Below, in pieces: positions 17,717 to 26,757 of a DNA stretch of 64,000 bases (the stretch's first letter is position 1; the number at the start of each line of letters is the position of its first letter). Below the pieces are notes generated by a model. It was not told the DNA's origin. It searched no databases and worked only from the letters and a program-made list of their open reading frames with translations. Made by a program: the position numbers and the translations under genes. Source of the stretch: Fimenecus sp045631225 (lineage in GTDB: Bacteria > Bacillota > Clostridia > Oscillospirales > Acutalibacteraceae); assembly GCA_045631225.1 (NCBI GenBank), contig JAZQUG010000010.1, forward strand, positions 30,348-94,347, given 5' to 3'.

Positions 17717-18688
17717 ATGAAAAAATTATTTTCAATTATATTAACATTAATTATTACATTTTCAATTTTAATTACACCAATTAAATCTTATGGTGCAACA
17801 CTTACATCACAAGCCGGAATTGTATCTGTAACAAGTGGCAGACTTAATGTTCGTAAAACTGCTTCAACAAGTAGTGCTGTTCTGACATCATTGCCAAACA
17901 ATTCATATGTTACGTTGATTTCAACATCAGGTAACTGGTATTATGTGGAATATGCTAACGGTAAATACGGATATTGTCATAAAAACTATATTAAACCTGA
18001 TTCGGGTATAACTGCAAAAGTCACAACCAATTCAACCGCACTTAATGTCCGTTCAGGTGCAGGGATAAGTTATTCAGTAAAAGACTCAATTCCTAAAGGT
18101 GATATTGTTATTGTTCTTTCAACAGCCGGTTCATGGAACAAGATTTTATATGATGGTGTAAAAACGGGTTATGTCAGTGGTCAGTATCTGTCAACTACAA
18201 CGAGCTCAAACACATATGCAAAAATCTCTTTAAGTGTTCCTGATTTTAAACAGACGGATTCTCGTTGGGCAAATGTCATAATAGGAAATTCAGGTAAAAC
18301 GATTGGTAAAATCGGTTGTGCAACAACAGGTATTGCAATGATGGAGTCGTATCGGACAGGCTCAACAATTTATCCTGATACAATGTCGAAAAAGCTTAGC
18401 TATTCATCCACAGGTAACTTGTATTGGCCAAGTGATTATACTGTTGTTACAAGCAGCAGCGGATACCTGAAAAACATATACCAGAAGCTTAAAGAAGGAA
18501 AACCTGTTCTTTTAGGTGCGAAGAATTCTTCAGGTACTCAGCATTGGGTTGTGATTACAGGCTTTACAGGTGGTAATTCTCTTACTGCATCAGGATTTAC
18601 AATTAATGACCCGGGAACAAAATACAGAACAAATTTGCAACAGTTTTTAAATGAATATCCAACGTTTTATAAGTATTTTTACTATTAA
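17717..18688 (+). CDS. secreted SH3b-domain protein with C39-like cysteine peptidase domain
   Basis: Exported protein of 323 residues. A signal peptide ends near SYGA (residue about 27). Two bacterial SH3 domains follow (about 35-95 and 100-155; GRLNVRKTAS and TALNVRSGAG), which usually bind peptidoglycan. The last part matches a C39-like peptidase fold: KIGCATTGIAMMES holds the probable nucleophile Cys, HWVVITGF the His, and TINDPG the Asp. The likely role is cell-wall or peptide cleavage outside the cell; the substrate is unknown. A terminator follows directly, so it is probably monocistronic. Confidence 0.85.
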   Translation: MKKLFSIILTLIITFSILITPIKSYGATLTSQAGIVSVTSGRLNVRKTASTSSAVLTSLPNNSYVTLISTSGNWYYVEYANGKYGYCHKNYIKPDSGITAKVTTNSTALNVRSGAGISYSVKDSIPKGDIVIVLSTAGSWNKILYDGVKTGYVSGQYLSTTTSSNTYAKISLSVPDFKQTDSRWANVIIGNSGKTIGKIGCATTGIAMMESYRTGSTIYPDTMSKKLSYSSTGNLYWPSDYTVVTSSSGYLKNIYQKLKEGKPVLLGAKNSSGTQHWVVITGFTGGNSLTASGFTINDPGTKYRTNLQQFLNEYPTFYKYFYY

Positions 18689-18694
18689 TATTCA

Positions 18695-18726
18695 GCCGTA
18701 TCGGTCATCTGATACGGCATTTTTAT
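18695..18726 (+). terminator. terminator after the SH3/C39-like gene
   Basis: GCCGTATC and GATACGGC form an 8-bp stem, followed by ATTTTTAT. Confidence 0.88.
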
Positions 18727-18897
18727 ATTGTTAATATATAGTATTATTTTCGAAAATGTACAATGTTAATCGAGTGTGTTCAATTTCTTTAATATGTATT
18801 GAAATGTTTTTTACGAAATGTTACAATTAATTTACAAAAGTTACAAAAAAGTTACAATCAAATTAACTGCATGTTGAATAATATATAGGTGATTATA

Positions 18898-21800
18898 TTG
18901 AAGAAGATTTTATCCGTAATTATTGTTGTTTCTCTGTTTCTGACCTCTGTTTCACAGGGGCTTTTTGTATTTGCACGGGAAGAAAAAACGAGTGATCTGG
19001 ATGTGTTTGCAGAAAGCTTATCACAGATGATTCGTGAAAATCCCGTTGATGAATTTTCTGGTGTTGAGGATGTCTTTATGAATCAGATGTTCAGCTCAGG
19101 TCTTGAGGATAATTCTAATGCTAATGCATCTCTTTATGAAGATATAAATGAAGATGTGTTTAAAACTTGCAGACTTATTGTAAAATCAAAATCAGAAATT
19201 GATTATCAGGGTGCTATTGATTTTGTAAACGGATATAATGATTTACATATTTTGCAGTATGATAGTGAACTTGCAACAAAAAATGCCTATGAGTATTTTC
19301 TCCACTGTGATGATGTTCAATTTGTTGAACCTGACTTAATTGCAGAAGCAACCATTGATGATATACCGGGTGAAGACTTGCCTGATGATGAAGCGGATGA
19401 ATATGACGAATTTACTGCAGCTGCTCTTGAATGGTTATCTGACAAAATAGGATTTTCTGATATCAAAGACAGAATTGCAGAAAAAATAGAGGATGATTAT
19501 GTTCTTGTTGCAGTAATTGACAGTGGTGTTGACACAGACCATGAGCTTCTTGCTGACCGTCTTGTTGAAAGTAATGTTAATTTTAGTTCATCAGGAGAAC
19601 CTAATAGTGAAGAGGATGACTACGGTCACGGTACACATGTAGCGGGTATAGTTGCAAATAATACATTAAGCAACGTTAAGATCAAACCATATAAAGTACT
19701 GAATGATGAGGGAAAAGGTTCGTTGAGTGCAATTGCAGCAGCTATTGATATGGCTGTTGAAGATGGTGCGGATATTATCAATTTAAGTCTTGCGGCTGAG
19801 GGCGAAAGTCATGTTATGACAGATGCTGTTAATAACGCTGTTGCAAATGATGTTAATGTTGTTGTTGCTGCAGGAAACAGCAGTAAAGACCTTGATAAAA
19901 AATATGTGTGTCCTGCAAACATTGAGTCTGCCATTACTGTAAGTGCTACTGACAAAAACGATAACCTTGCAAGTTTTTCAAATTATGATGGTACAATTGA
20001 TATTGCTGCTCCCGGAACAGATATTGAGAGCAGTTATTTAAATAATAAATATTTATCCTTGAACGGTACATCTATGGCTGCTCCCCAGGTTGCGGCAGGT
20101 CTTGCAATTCTTCAGACTATTTCAAAAGATGAGCCTGCAAAGAATTGTGAAGAAACAATTAAAGATTACGCAATAAAGAAGCGTGAAAATGAAGGTGAAA
20201 ATCATTTTGGCGCCGGTATTCTGTTTTTAAAATATATATTAGACGAAAAACCAACGACTGCTGACCCTGTGTTCAGTGTGGATAGTTGCAGCTTTAGCAA
20301 AACATTTACAGTAGAAATTACTTGTCCGGATAAAGATGCAGAAATTTATTATATAGTGTATGATACTGATTTCGAATCATTAAATATATTCGATAGCTTA
20401 AAATACTCAAAACCGATTACTGTTACGGTTGATACAAAAATCTCTGCAATTGCCTATAGCAGGGGCATGTATCAAAGTTCAATTGTGACGGTTGAATACG
20501 ATAGAGTTGGTGAAACAGAAGAGGATTTTTACGATATAAATTCACTTGGGTATATAACAGCATATTACGGTTCTGAAAAGGATGTTACAGTTCCTGATGC
20601 TATAAAAGGAACTGTTGTAAAAGGTATCGGTATTGGTGCGTTTAAGGGTAACAATAATATTCAGAATGTTGTGTTACCGGATTCTTGTAAAAAAATAAAT
20701 GCATCAGCGTTTAAAGGCTGTTCATCACTTGTTTCTGTATCAGGTAGCGGAATTACTGATATTGCAGCAAGTATTTTTGAGGACTCTTCCGTTGAAAATG
20801 TCGTTTTCTCTAATATGGAAACAATTGGCGCATACGCATTTTCGGGCTGCCTTAATTTGAAATCCGTTACGCTGTCAAAAGTAAAAGAAATCAGTAGCTA
20901 TGCTTTTCGTGATACTGCAGCAATAGAAGATGTAGTGTGTAATGAGCTCACAGAAATGGGTATAAATGTCTTCAGTCAATCAGGTATTAAGTCCTTTAGT
21001 GCGCCAAAATTGACAGCGATAGGTAATAATGCTTTTATTGATTGTTATAATCTTGTTTCAGTATCTGCACCTGAACTTGAGGTTTTGACTCTTGGTGCAT
21101 TTAAGAATTGTATTTCTTTAAAAAACATTGATATGCCTTCTCTTACTGAAATCGGTGCAAATGCTGTAAGAAACACCGGAATTGAAGATTTTAACGGACT
21201 TTTGGTTACAAAAATCGGCAACTATGCGTTTGCTGACAATTATTACCTTGAAAAGGCATATTTCCCTGTTGCCACTACAATAGGTACAAACGTTTTTCTT
21301 AATTGTACTTCATTAAAAATTGTCGGACTTCTTTCTCTTGAAGAATTAAATAATAACACGTTCTCAAATTGTCCTTTACTTTTAAATCTGTATCTTCCGA
21401 AAGCAATTTCTGTCACAAGCTCTGCATTTAAGAGCTCATCCATAGAATTATTGAGATTTGAATGTGTTGAAACAATTAACAGCTTACCTTCAACATTAAA
21501 GGCACTTATTTTGCCGAGTACAGTAGTATCTGTAAAAGCATCTACGCCAAGTACAGATTTTATAGTTTATGGTTATGATGATACTTATGCGGAACAATAT
21601 GCAACGAGCGTAAATAAAGGATTTGAACCTGTACCTGCAATTTATCATGAAACATCCGATATGGTCAGTGTGAATGAAAGATTTATTTTTACTTATGCTA
21701 TAGGATTCCATTGTACATACCAATGGTACAGAAATGATACTGTATCAAATGTTGGTGGCACGCCTATTGATGGTGCTGTTCAATTTTATTACGAACCATC

Positions 21801-22290
21801 TCCTGAAGATGATTGTGCAGCATATTATTGTGTTATAACAAGTGATGATAAGCATAGTATTGCAACATCAGTTACTGACCCTATAATAAATGCACCTGAA
21901 TACAGAAGTGCTGATTATACGGAATATAATAAGCTGATTGAAGAAATTAAGTCTCTTGACCGTGATTTGTATAATGAGGAATATCTTGAACAGCTTGATT
22001 TACTTTTGGAAACAGATGTTTCAGGTCTTAAAATGTCACAACAGGATACACTTGACGATTTGGTTTATCGTTTGAGTGTTGCTCTTGAATTGGTTAAAAA
22101 CTCATTTATTATGGGAGACCTTACCGGTGATAATCATGTTTCTGCAATTGATGTTCGTTTTGTTCTGAAATATGTAGCAGGCATTCAGGATTTTACAAAT
22201 CATCAATTAAAAGCAGCAGATATGGATGATGATGGCACAATAACTGCAGTTGATGCACGACTTGTAATGCAAAAAGCATTAGAATTATAA
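18898..22290 (+). CDS. secreted subtilase with LRR repeats and C-terminal dockerin
   Basis: Large exported serine protease, about 1130 residues. Order of parts: signal peptide (to about FARE), pro-domain, S8 subtilisin domain with the Asp/His/Ser triad in VAVIDSGVDTDHELL, DYGHGTHVAG and NGTSMAAPQVAAG, a chitobiase-like beta domain (about residues 455-535), BspA-type LRR_5 repeats (about 550-890), an Ig-like stretch, and a type I dockerin with two calcium loops (GDLTGDNHVSAIDVRFVLK and ADMDDDGTITAVDARLVMQ). The dockerin implies docking to a cohesin on a cellulosome-like scaffold or cell wall. TTG at 18898 is favoured because AGGTG lies five bases upstream; the GTG at 18889 is inside that site. 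Confidence 0.9.
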   Translation: MKKILSVIIVVSLFLTSVSQGLFVFAREEKTSDLDVFAESLSQMIRENPVDEFSGVEDVFMNQMFSSGLEDNSNANASLYEDINEDVFKTCRLIVKSKSEIDYQGAIDFVNGYNDLHILQYDSELATKNAYEYFLHCDDVQFVEPDLIAEATIDDIPGEDLPDDEADEYDEFTAAALEWLSDKIGFSDIKDRIAEKIEDDYVLVAVIDSGVDTDHELLADRLVESNVNFSSSGEPNSEEDDYGHGTHVAGIVANNTLSNVKIKPYKVLNDEGKGSLSAIAAAIDMAVEDGADIINLSLAAEGESHVMTDAVNNAVANDVNVVVAAGNSSKDLDKKYVCPANIESAITVSATDKNDNLASFSNYDGTIDIAAPGTDIESSYLNNKYLSLNGTSMAAPQVAAGLAILQTISKDEPAKNCEETIKDYAIKKRENEGENHFGAGILFLKYILDEKPTTADPVFSVDSCSFSKTFTVEITCPDKDAEIYYIVYDTDFESLNIFDSLKYSKPITVTVDTKISAIAYSRGMYQSSIVTVEYDRVGETEEDFYDINSLGYITAYYGSEKDVTVPDAIKGTVVKGIGIGAFKGNNNIQNVVLPDSCKKINASAFKGCSSLVSVSGSGITDIAASIFEDSSVENVVFSNMETIGAYAFSGCLNLKSVTLSKVKEISSYAFRDTAAIEDVVCNELTEMGINVFSQSGIKSFSAPKLTAIGNNAFIDCYNLVSVSAPELEVLTLGAFKNCISLKNIDMPSLTEIGANAVRNTGIEDFNGLLVTKIGNYAFADNYYLEKAYFPVATTIGTNVFLNCTSLKIVGLLSLEELNNNTFSNCPLLLNLYLPKAISVTSSAFKSSSIELLRFECVETINSLPSTLKALILPSTVVSVKASTPSTDFIVYGYDDTYAEQYATSVNKGFEPVPAIYHETSDMVSVNERFIFTYAIGFHCTYQWYRNDTVSNVGGTPIDGAVQFYYEPSPEDDCAAYYCVITSDDKHSIATSVTDPIINAPEYRSADYTEYNKLIEEIKSLDRDLYNEEYLEQLDLLLETDVSGLKMSQQDTLDDLVYRLSVALELVKNSFIMGDLTGDNHVSAIDVRFVLKYVAGIQDFTNHQLKAADMDDDGTITAVDARLVMQKALEL

Positions 22291-22296
22291 AAATAA

Positions 22297-22328
22297 GCCT
22301 TGAGTGTAAAACCTCAAGGCATTTTTTA
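22297..22328. terminator. bidirectional terminator between convergent genes
   Basis: GCCTTGAG and CTCAAGGC form a perfect stem with A-rich and T-rich flanks, serving the subtilase on the plus strand and possibly the FliB-like gene on the minus strand. Confidence 0.85.
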
Positions 22329-23225
22329 TAGTGATTCAATTAATTTTTCTATGTTTTCATCCGAGTATTCAATTTCCGACGAGTACATACGGGAATAATC
22401 CACTAAATCTTCAAGAGTGATATTTCCATATTTTAATATATGCATTTTACATAGGTTTTTTATCATCTCGCAACTCAGATGTATGAACATCAAATCCTTT
22501 TCTGTTGAGAATTCGTTTAAATGTCTGTATGTAAAATATAAAGTCAGGTTTTTAAAGCAATTATCAAATTCCTTTGGAATTGTAATCTCTTCAATATCTG
22601 TTGATTTCAAGTCATCAAGAAGAATTGTCCAATGCTCATCAAGTCTTTCAAGGGATAAATATATATCTGACCATTGAGTAATTGTTTTATGGGGGAAATC
22701 AGAATCACAAAAGCTTAAAAGTGATATGTTTTCTTGGATTTTGTTGAAAATATTATCCCTGAATTCAAAAAAATTATCTTCATCTTTTGTACTATCAATG
22801 TCAAATCCGTCATCGTAAAGCTCTACAAGAAAAAAGCTTTCTTTTTGTGAGAGAATTATTCTTCCTGCTTCTTCACAGCAAAGACCAAGACCTGTTTCTG
22901 TTCTGTTTGAATAAAAATTCCTGAATCGTGGGTGGTCGTTACATATCTGACAAAGTGATTTTTCATCTAAATTGAGAATTATATCACAAAGATTGTTTTC
23001 ATTAAGAAATGCACATCGACCTTTTCCGTCAAGGTTGAAACAAGCCGTTTCATTATCACGATTGATTCCATCATCAAGCTGTTTTTTGAATTTGCCTTTT
23101 ACACTGTCATATAAGGTTAATGTTTCATCATCAATGTCAATTTCCCAACCGATACAACAGTTATGCTTACACTTACCGGCAATACATTTGAAATCTTTAT
23201 AGTAATTCGGAACAAAAGTTTTCAT
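22326..23225 (-). CDS. FliB-like (flagellin lysine N-methylase family) protein
   Basis: 299-residue cytoplasmic protein of the FliB/YkgJ-like Cys-rich family. It opens with the family signature VPNYYKDFKCIAGKCKHNCC followed by GWEIDID; more cysteines follow in GRCAFLNENNLCDI, SLCQICNDHPR and LGLCCEEA, probably holding an Fe-S cluster. FliB of Salmonella methylates flagellin lysines, but many family members occur without flagella, and no flagellar gene is in this window, so the substrate is open. The gene is convergent with the subtilase gene and shares its terminator. Confidence 0.8.
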   Translation of the reverse strand: MKTFVPNYYKDFKCIAGKCKHNCCIGWEIDIDDETLTLYDSVKGKFKKQLDDGINRDNETACFNLDGKGRCAFLNENNLCDIILNLDEKSLCQICNDHPRFRNFYSNRTETGLGLCCEEAGRIILSQKESFFLVELYDDGFDIDSTKDEDNFFEFRDNIFNKIQENISLLSFCDSDFPHKTITQWSDIYLSLERLDEHWTILLDDLKSTDIEEITIPKEFDNCFKNLTLYFTYRHLNEFSTEKDLMFIHLSCEMIKNLCKMHILKYGNITLEDLVDYSRMYSSEIEYSDENIEKLIESL

Positions 23226-23373
23226 GTTTCTACTCCATATAATTGAATTGTAACTATTATAAAATATTTTGACAATCTTTTCAATTCAAAATGTTGACAA
23301 ATCAATGTGTTTTATTATATATTTTTCTTTATGCTGAAGAGAAAATTATGTGAATATATTTTTGAGGTGTAAA

Positions 23374-24534
23374 ATGACATTTTTACTTGTTATAATTTAT
23401 ATTGTATTTGTTTCGTTGGGATTGCCTGATTCCTTGTTTGGTGTTGCCTGGCCCGTAATGCATCTTGATTTTGAAATTCAGGAGAGCTTTGCCTCTGTTT
23501 ATGGCGTTATAATGGGCGTTTGTACAGGTGGTGTAAGCTTTATTGCAGGTAAGCTCATAAGAAGGTTTGGCACAGGAAAAGTAACGCTTATTTCAACATT
23601 ACTTACTGTTGTTGGTATGTTTTTTATGAGCGTTTCACCTAATATAGTCGTATTGATGATAAGTTCAATTATATTAGGTTACGGTGCAGGTGTTATTGAT
23701 ACGGCACTTAACAATTTTGTTTCACTTCACTATAAAGCACAGCATATGAATTGGCTTCACGCTTGTTGGGGTGCAGGTGTTACAATAAGTCCGTTGATTA
23801 TGTCGCTTTTTTTAACGGGAGATATTGGCTCGTGGAGAAGCGGTTACCGTGTAATTGCACTTTTGCAGTTATCAATCGGTGTTATAATTGCTTTAACACT
23901 TAATAAATGGAAAATTATAAAAGAAGAATTTTCAGCTGAAGAATCAAATCAATCCCAAAAAGGTCTTTTTGAAATCTTAAAAATTAAAGGTGTCCTTACA
24001 AGCATTCTTTCACAAGGCTTATATTGTAGTATGGAATTTTTGATTGGTACCTGGGGAGCATCATATCTTGTTAATGTTCATTCTTTGTTGCCTGACGAGT
24101 CTGCTAAATGGATTTCATTATATTTTTGCGGAATAATGGTAGGTCGAATCATATCAGGATTTATTTCTATCAAAGCATCTGATAACACAATGATTCGTGG
24201 CGGTATTGCTGTTTCTTGTCTGGGTATGATTCTTTTATCCTTACCGTTAGGAGAAATTTCATTTATAGGATTTTTACTTATCGGTGTCGGTTTCGGACCT
24301 ATTTTCCCAAGTGTTCTTCATAGTGTTCCTGACAGATTCGGAAAAGAGTATTCAGCAGATATAACAGGTTTCCATATGGGTGGTGCATACGGTATCGGTT
24401 TTGCGGTTCAGCTTGTATTCGGATTTGTTGCAACAGCTACAACATTTAAAATCACAACATTTGTTTTATTAGCACTTGTGGCATGTCTCTTTATAATAAA
24501 TGAAATAACAATTTCTATTGTAAGAAGAAAATAA
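23374..24534 (+). CDS. MFS transporter (FucP-like)
   Basis: Twelve-helix major facilitator of about 386 residues, related to the fucose permease-like group. The N-terminal GLPDSLFGVAWPVMHLDF and GWACWG-like segment HACWGAGVTISPLIMS are typical of that group. The substrate is unknown. The ATG at 23374 has GAGG six bases upstream; an upstream GTG has no site. The gene is followed after 44 bases by the bile salt hydrolase with no terminator between, so the two may be co-transcribed. Confidence 0.82.
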   Translation: MTFLLVIIYIVFVSLGLPDSLFGVAWPVMHLDFEIQESFASVYGVIMGVCTGGVSFIAGKLIRRFGTGKVTLISTLLTVVGMFFMSVSPNIVVLMISSIILGYGAGVIDTALNNFVSLHYKAQHMNWLHACWGAGVTISPLIMSLFLTGDIGSWRSGYRVIALLQLSIGVIIALTLNKWKIIKEEFSAEESNQSQKGLFEILKIKGVLTSILSQGLYCSMEFLIGTWGASYLVNVHSLLPDESAKWISLYFCGIMVGRIISGFISIKASDNTMIRGGIAVSCLGMILLSLPLGEISFIGFLLIGVGFGPIFPSVLHSVPDRFGKEYSADITGFHMGGAYGIGFAVQLVFGFVATATTFKITTFVLLALVACLFIINEITISIVRRK

Positions 24535-24578
24535 TTTTATAAGAAGTACACATAATAATCAAAAAGGACGTGACTGAT

Positions 24579-25550
24579 ATGTGTACTTCAATTTCTTATA
24601 CAACAAAAGACCATTACTTTGGCAGAACTCTTGATATGGAATGTTCTTATGGTGAAAAAATTATAATCACCCCAAGAAATTATCCTTTCAGATTTAAGTA
24701 TTTGCGTGAGCTCGATTCGCATTTTGCTATGATTGGCATCGGGATTACGAAAGAAAATTATCCGTTATATTATGAAGCAACAAACGAAAAAGGACTTTCT
24801 ATGGCGGGACTTAGTTTCCCTACAAGTGCTGTATATAACGATTTTGATATTGATAAGGAAAATGTGTGTGTATTTGAATTAATCCAATATATTCTTGGTA
24901 CGTGTTCATCAGTTGATGAAGCAAGAGAAGTGTTAGAAAAAATTAACATTGTGTCAACTCCGTTTGATGATGAATTAAAAACTGCCCATCTTCATTGGAT
25001 GCTTTCGGACAGGGATTATTCAATAACCTTAGAATGTGTTCAGGATGGTATGAAAATATACTACAATCCCGTTCATGTGTTAACTAATAACCCTGAATTC
25101 CCAATGCAGATTTTCAATCTTAACAATTATATGAACTTAACCCGTGAAGAGCCGGAAACCCGTTTTGCAGAGGGCTTTGACCTTAATAAATATAGCAGGG
25201 GAATGGGTGCTATAGGGCTTCCGGGAGATTTATCTTCAATGTCACGATTTGTGAGAGCAACCTTCACGAGGTTAAATTCAGTTTGTGGTGAATCTGAAAA
25301 TGAAAGCTTAAGTCAGTTTTTTCATATTCTCAATTCTGTATCTCAGACAAACGGTTGTGCAAGAGTAGGGGATTCCTTTGAGAAAACCATTTATTCTTCT
25401 TGTTGCAATACGGACAAGGGAGTTTTCTACTACACCACATACAATAATAATCAGATTTCAGCGGTTGATATGAACAGAGAAAATCTTGACAAGAAAGATT
25501 TGATAATATATAATTTTGTCAATGAACAGAATATAAATTTTCAGAACTGA
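24579..25550 (+). CDS. choloylglycine hydrolase (bile salt hydrolase) family enzyme
   Basis: Ntn-hydrolase that deconjugates glycine/taurine bile acids or related amides. The start is fixed by chemistry: the ATG at 24579 is followed at once by Cys2, the nucleophile exposed by Met removal. Other active-site residues are R16 and D19 (FGRTLDME), N in the LTNNPEFPMQ segment, and R in GLPGDLSSMSRFVRATF, a segment characteristic of bile salt hydrolases rather than penicillin V acylases. 323 residues, no signal peptide, as usual. It points to a gut habitat. Lies between an MFS gene and a PnuC-type gene. Confidence 0.88.
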   Translation: MCTSISYTTKDHYFGRTLDMECSYGEKIIITPRNYPFRFKYLRELDSHFAMIGIGITKENYPLYYEATNEKGLSMAGLSFPTSAVYNDFDIDKENVCVFELIQYILGTCSSVDEAREVLEKINIVSTPFDDELKTAHLHWMLSDRDYSITLECVQDGMKIYYNPVHVLTNNPEFPMQIFNLNNYMNLTREEPETRFAEGFDLNKYSRGMGAIGLPGDLSSMSRFVRATFTRLNSVCGESENESLSQFFHILNSVSQTNGCARVGDSFEKTIYSSCCNTDKGVFYYTTYNNNQISAVDMNRENLDKKDLIIYNFVNEQNINFQN

Positions 25551-25554
25551 ATAT

Positions 25555-25650
25555 ATACTGCCACCGGGTAGTGTGATGCAAAGCATCCATTTGATACATC
25601 GTTAGGTCTTTGAAGATGTATCAGTGGGTGTTATTTTTTTTGAGGTGCTT
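25555..25650 (+). promoter_or_regulatory. structured leader of the PnuC-type gene, possible riboswitch
   Basis: Between the bile salt hydrolase stop and the PnuC-type ATG lie two good hairpins: GATGC-AAA-GCATC (about 25574-25586) and TGATACATC...GATGTATCA (about 25593-25624). They are flanked by CCACCGGG upstream and GTGGGTG plus eight T downstream, so CACC/GGTG could close a three-way junction next to a possible attenuator. PnuC-family genes are often controlled by cofactor riboswitches. I cannot match this to a class I know. Confidence 0.45.
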
Positions 25651-26340
25651 ATGAAAAAGCTTTTGAATTATTTTACAAAATTTGAAATTATCCTTTGGTC
25701 AACATCTGTGTTGCTTATTGTTATTCCATTTCTGTTATTTAAACAGAATGATTATTTAACTTTGTCAGCATCTATAATCGGAGCAACATTCTTGATATTT
25801 AATGCAAAAGGCAATCCCATCGGTCAATTTCTTACAATTATATTCAGTCTGCTTTATGGAATAATATCGTACAGATTTTCGTATTACGGTGAGATGATTA
25901 CATATCTTTGTATGACGATGCCAATGGCATTTTTTGCACTTGTTTCATGGCTTAAAAATCCATATAAAAACAATAAATCTCAAGTTAAGGTGAACAGACT
26001 TGAAATAAAAGAAATTATTTTTATGGTTTTATTAACATTGGTAGTTACAGTTGTATTCTATTTTATATTAAAATATTTCAATACTGCTAATCTTATTCCC
26101 AGTACATTATCAGTAACTACAAGCTTTCTTGCAGTTTATCTTACATTCAGACGAAGCCCTTATTTTGCTCTTGCATATGCATTAAATGATATTGTGTTAA
26201 TCGTATTATGGGTATTGGCATCTTTGACAGATAGCTCATACATTTCTGTTGTAATATGTTTCATTGTTTTTTTAGTTAATGATTTGTATGGATTTATTAA
26301 TTGGAAGAGAATGGAGAAAACACAAAAACTGAATAAATAA
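25651..26340 (+). CDS. pnuC: PnuC-family nicotinamide riboside (vitamin precursor) transporter
   Basis: Integral membrane protein of 229 residues with about seven helices, of the SWEET-like PnuC family that imports nicotinamide riboside; relatives carry thiamine or riboflavin. The family motif is visible in FNAKGNPIGQFLTIIFSLLYGIISY near the N-terminus and LAYALNDIVLIVLW with NDLYGFINWKRM near the end. The ATG at 25651 has GAGGTG three to four bases upstream; the in-frame GTG at 25624 falls inside the leader hairpin. The substrate is inferred from the family only. Confidence 0.88.
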   Translation: MKKLLNYFTKFEIILWSTSVLLIVIPFLLFKQNDYLTLSASIIGATFLIFNAKGNPIGQFLTIIFSLLYGIISYRFSYYGEMITYLCMTMPMAFFALVSWLKNPYKNNKSQVKVNRLEIKEIIFMVLLTLVVTVVFYFILKYFNTANLIPSTLSVTTSFLAVYLTFRRSPYFALAYALNDIVLIVLWVLASLTDSSYISVVICFIVFLVNDLYGFINWKRMEKTQKLNK

Positions 26341-26343
26341 AAA

Positions 26344-26378
26344 AAGCCGATGTAAGAACATCGGCCAAATTTTTTTAT
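26344..26378. terminator. bidirectional terminator
   Basis: GCCGATG and CATCGGC form a perfect stem followed by seven T on the plus strand and A-rich sequence on the other side; it lies between convergent genes. Confidence 0.88.
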
Positions 26379-26701
26379 CGGGTCATGTCTCTGAAGCCTC
26401 TTCCGACACCATCTGCAACATCGGATGCTGCCTCACCAACACCGCCAATAACATTGGACGCGGCTTCACCAACATTACTTGCTGCTTCTCCAACCACATT
26501 ACTTGCATCTGTTACAGCGTTATCCGCCATATTGTCTTTGTTTGTAGTGCTTGAATTGTTTTCAATATTGTTTCTTGTTGTGGTTGTGCTTGAACCTCCG
26601 TCACTGTCAGTTACCATTCCGTCTTCAGCATTGCTACAGCCTGTAAAGAAGATGCATACAAGGGCAGTAACTAAAAGTGAAATTATAATTGCTTTTTTCA
26701 T
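26375..26701 (-). CDS. small lipoprotein with GEAASNV repeats
   Basis: 108-residue lipoprotein. The signal peptide ends in the lipobox FTGC at residue about 21, followed by a Ser/Thr/Asn-rich stretch and tandem copies of a GEAASNV-type heptad (residues about 72-100), which may form an amphipathic helix. AGGAGG lies seven bases before the ATG. It follows ypeB on the same strand after 56 bases, so a role in the spore envelope or germination is possible but not shown. I do not recognise a named family. Confidence 0.75.
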   Translation of the reverse strand: MKKAIIISLLVTALVCIFFTGCSNAEDGMVTDSDGGSSTTTTRNNIENNSSTTNKDNMADNAVTDASNVVGEAASNVGEAASNVIGGVGEAASDVADGVGRGFRDMTR

Positions 26702-26757
26702 TTTTTATCCTCCTAAAAGTTTGTGTTTATATTATTTGCCATATATTTATATTTATA

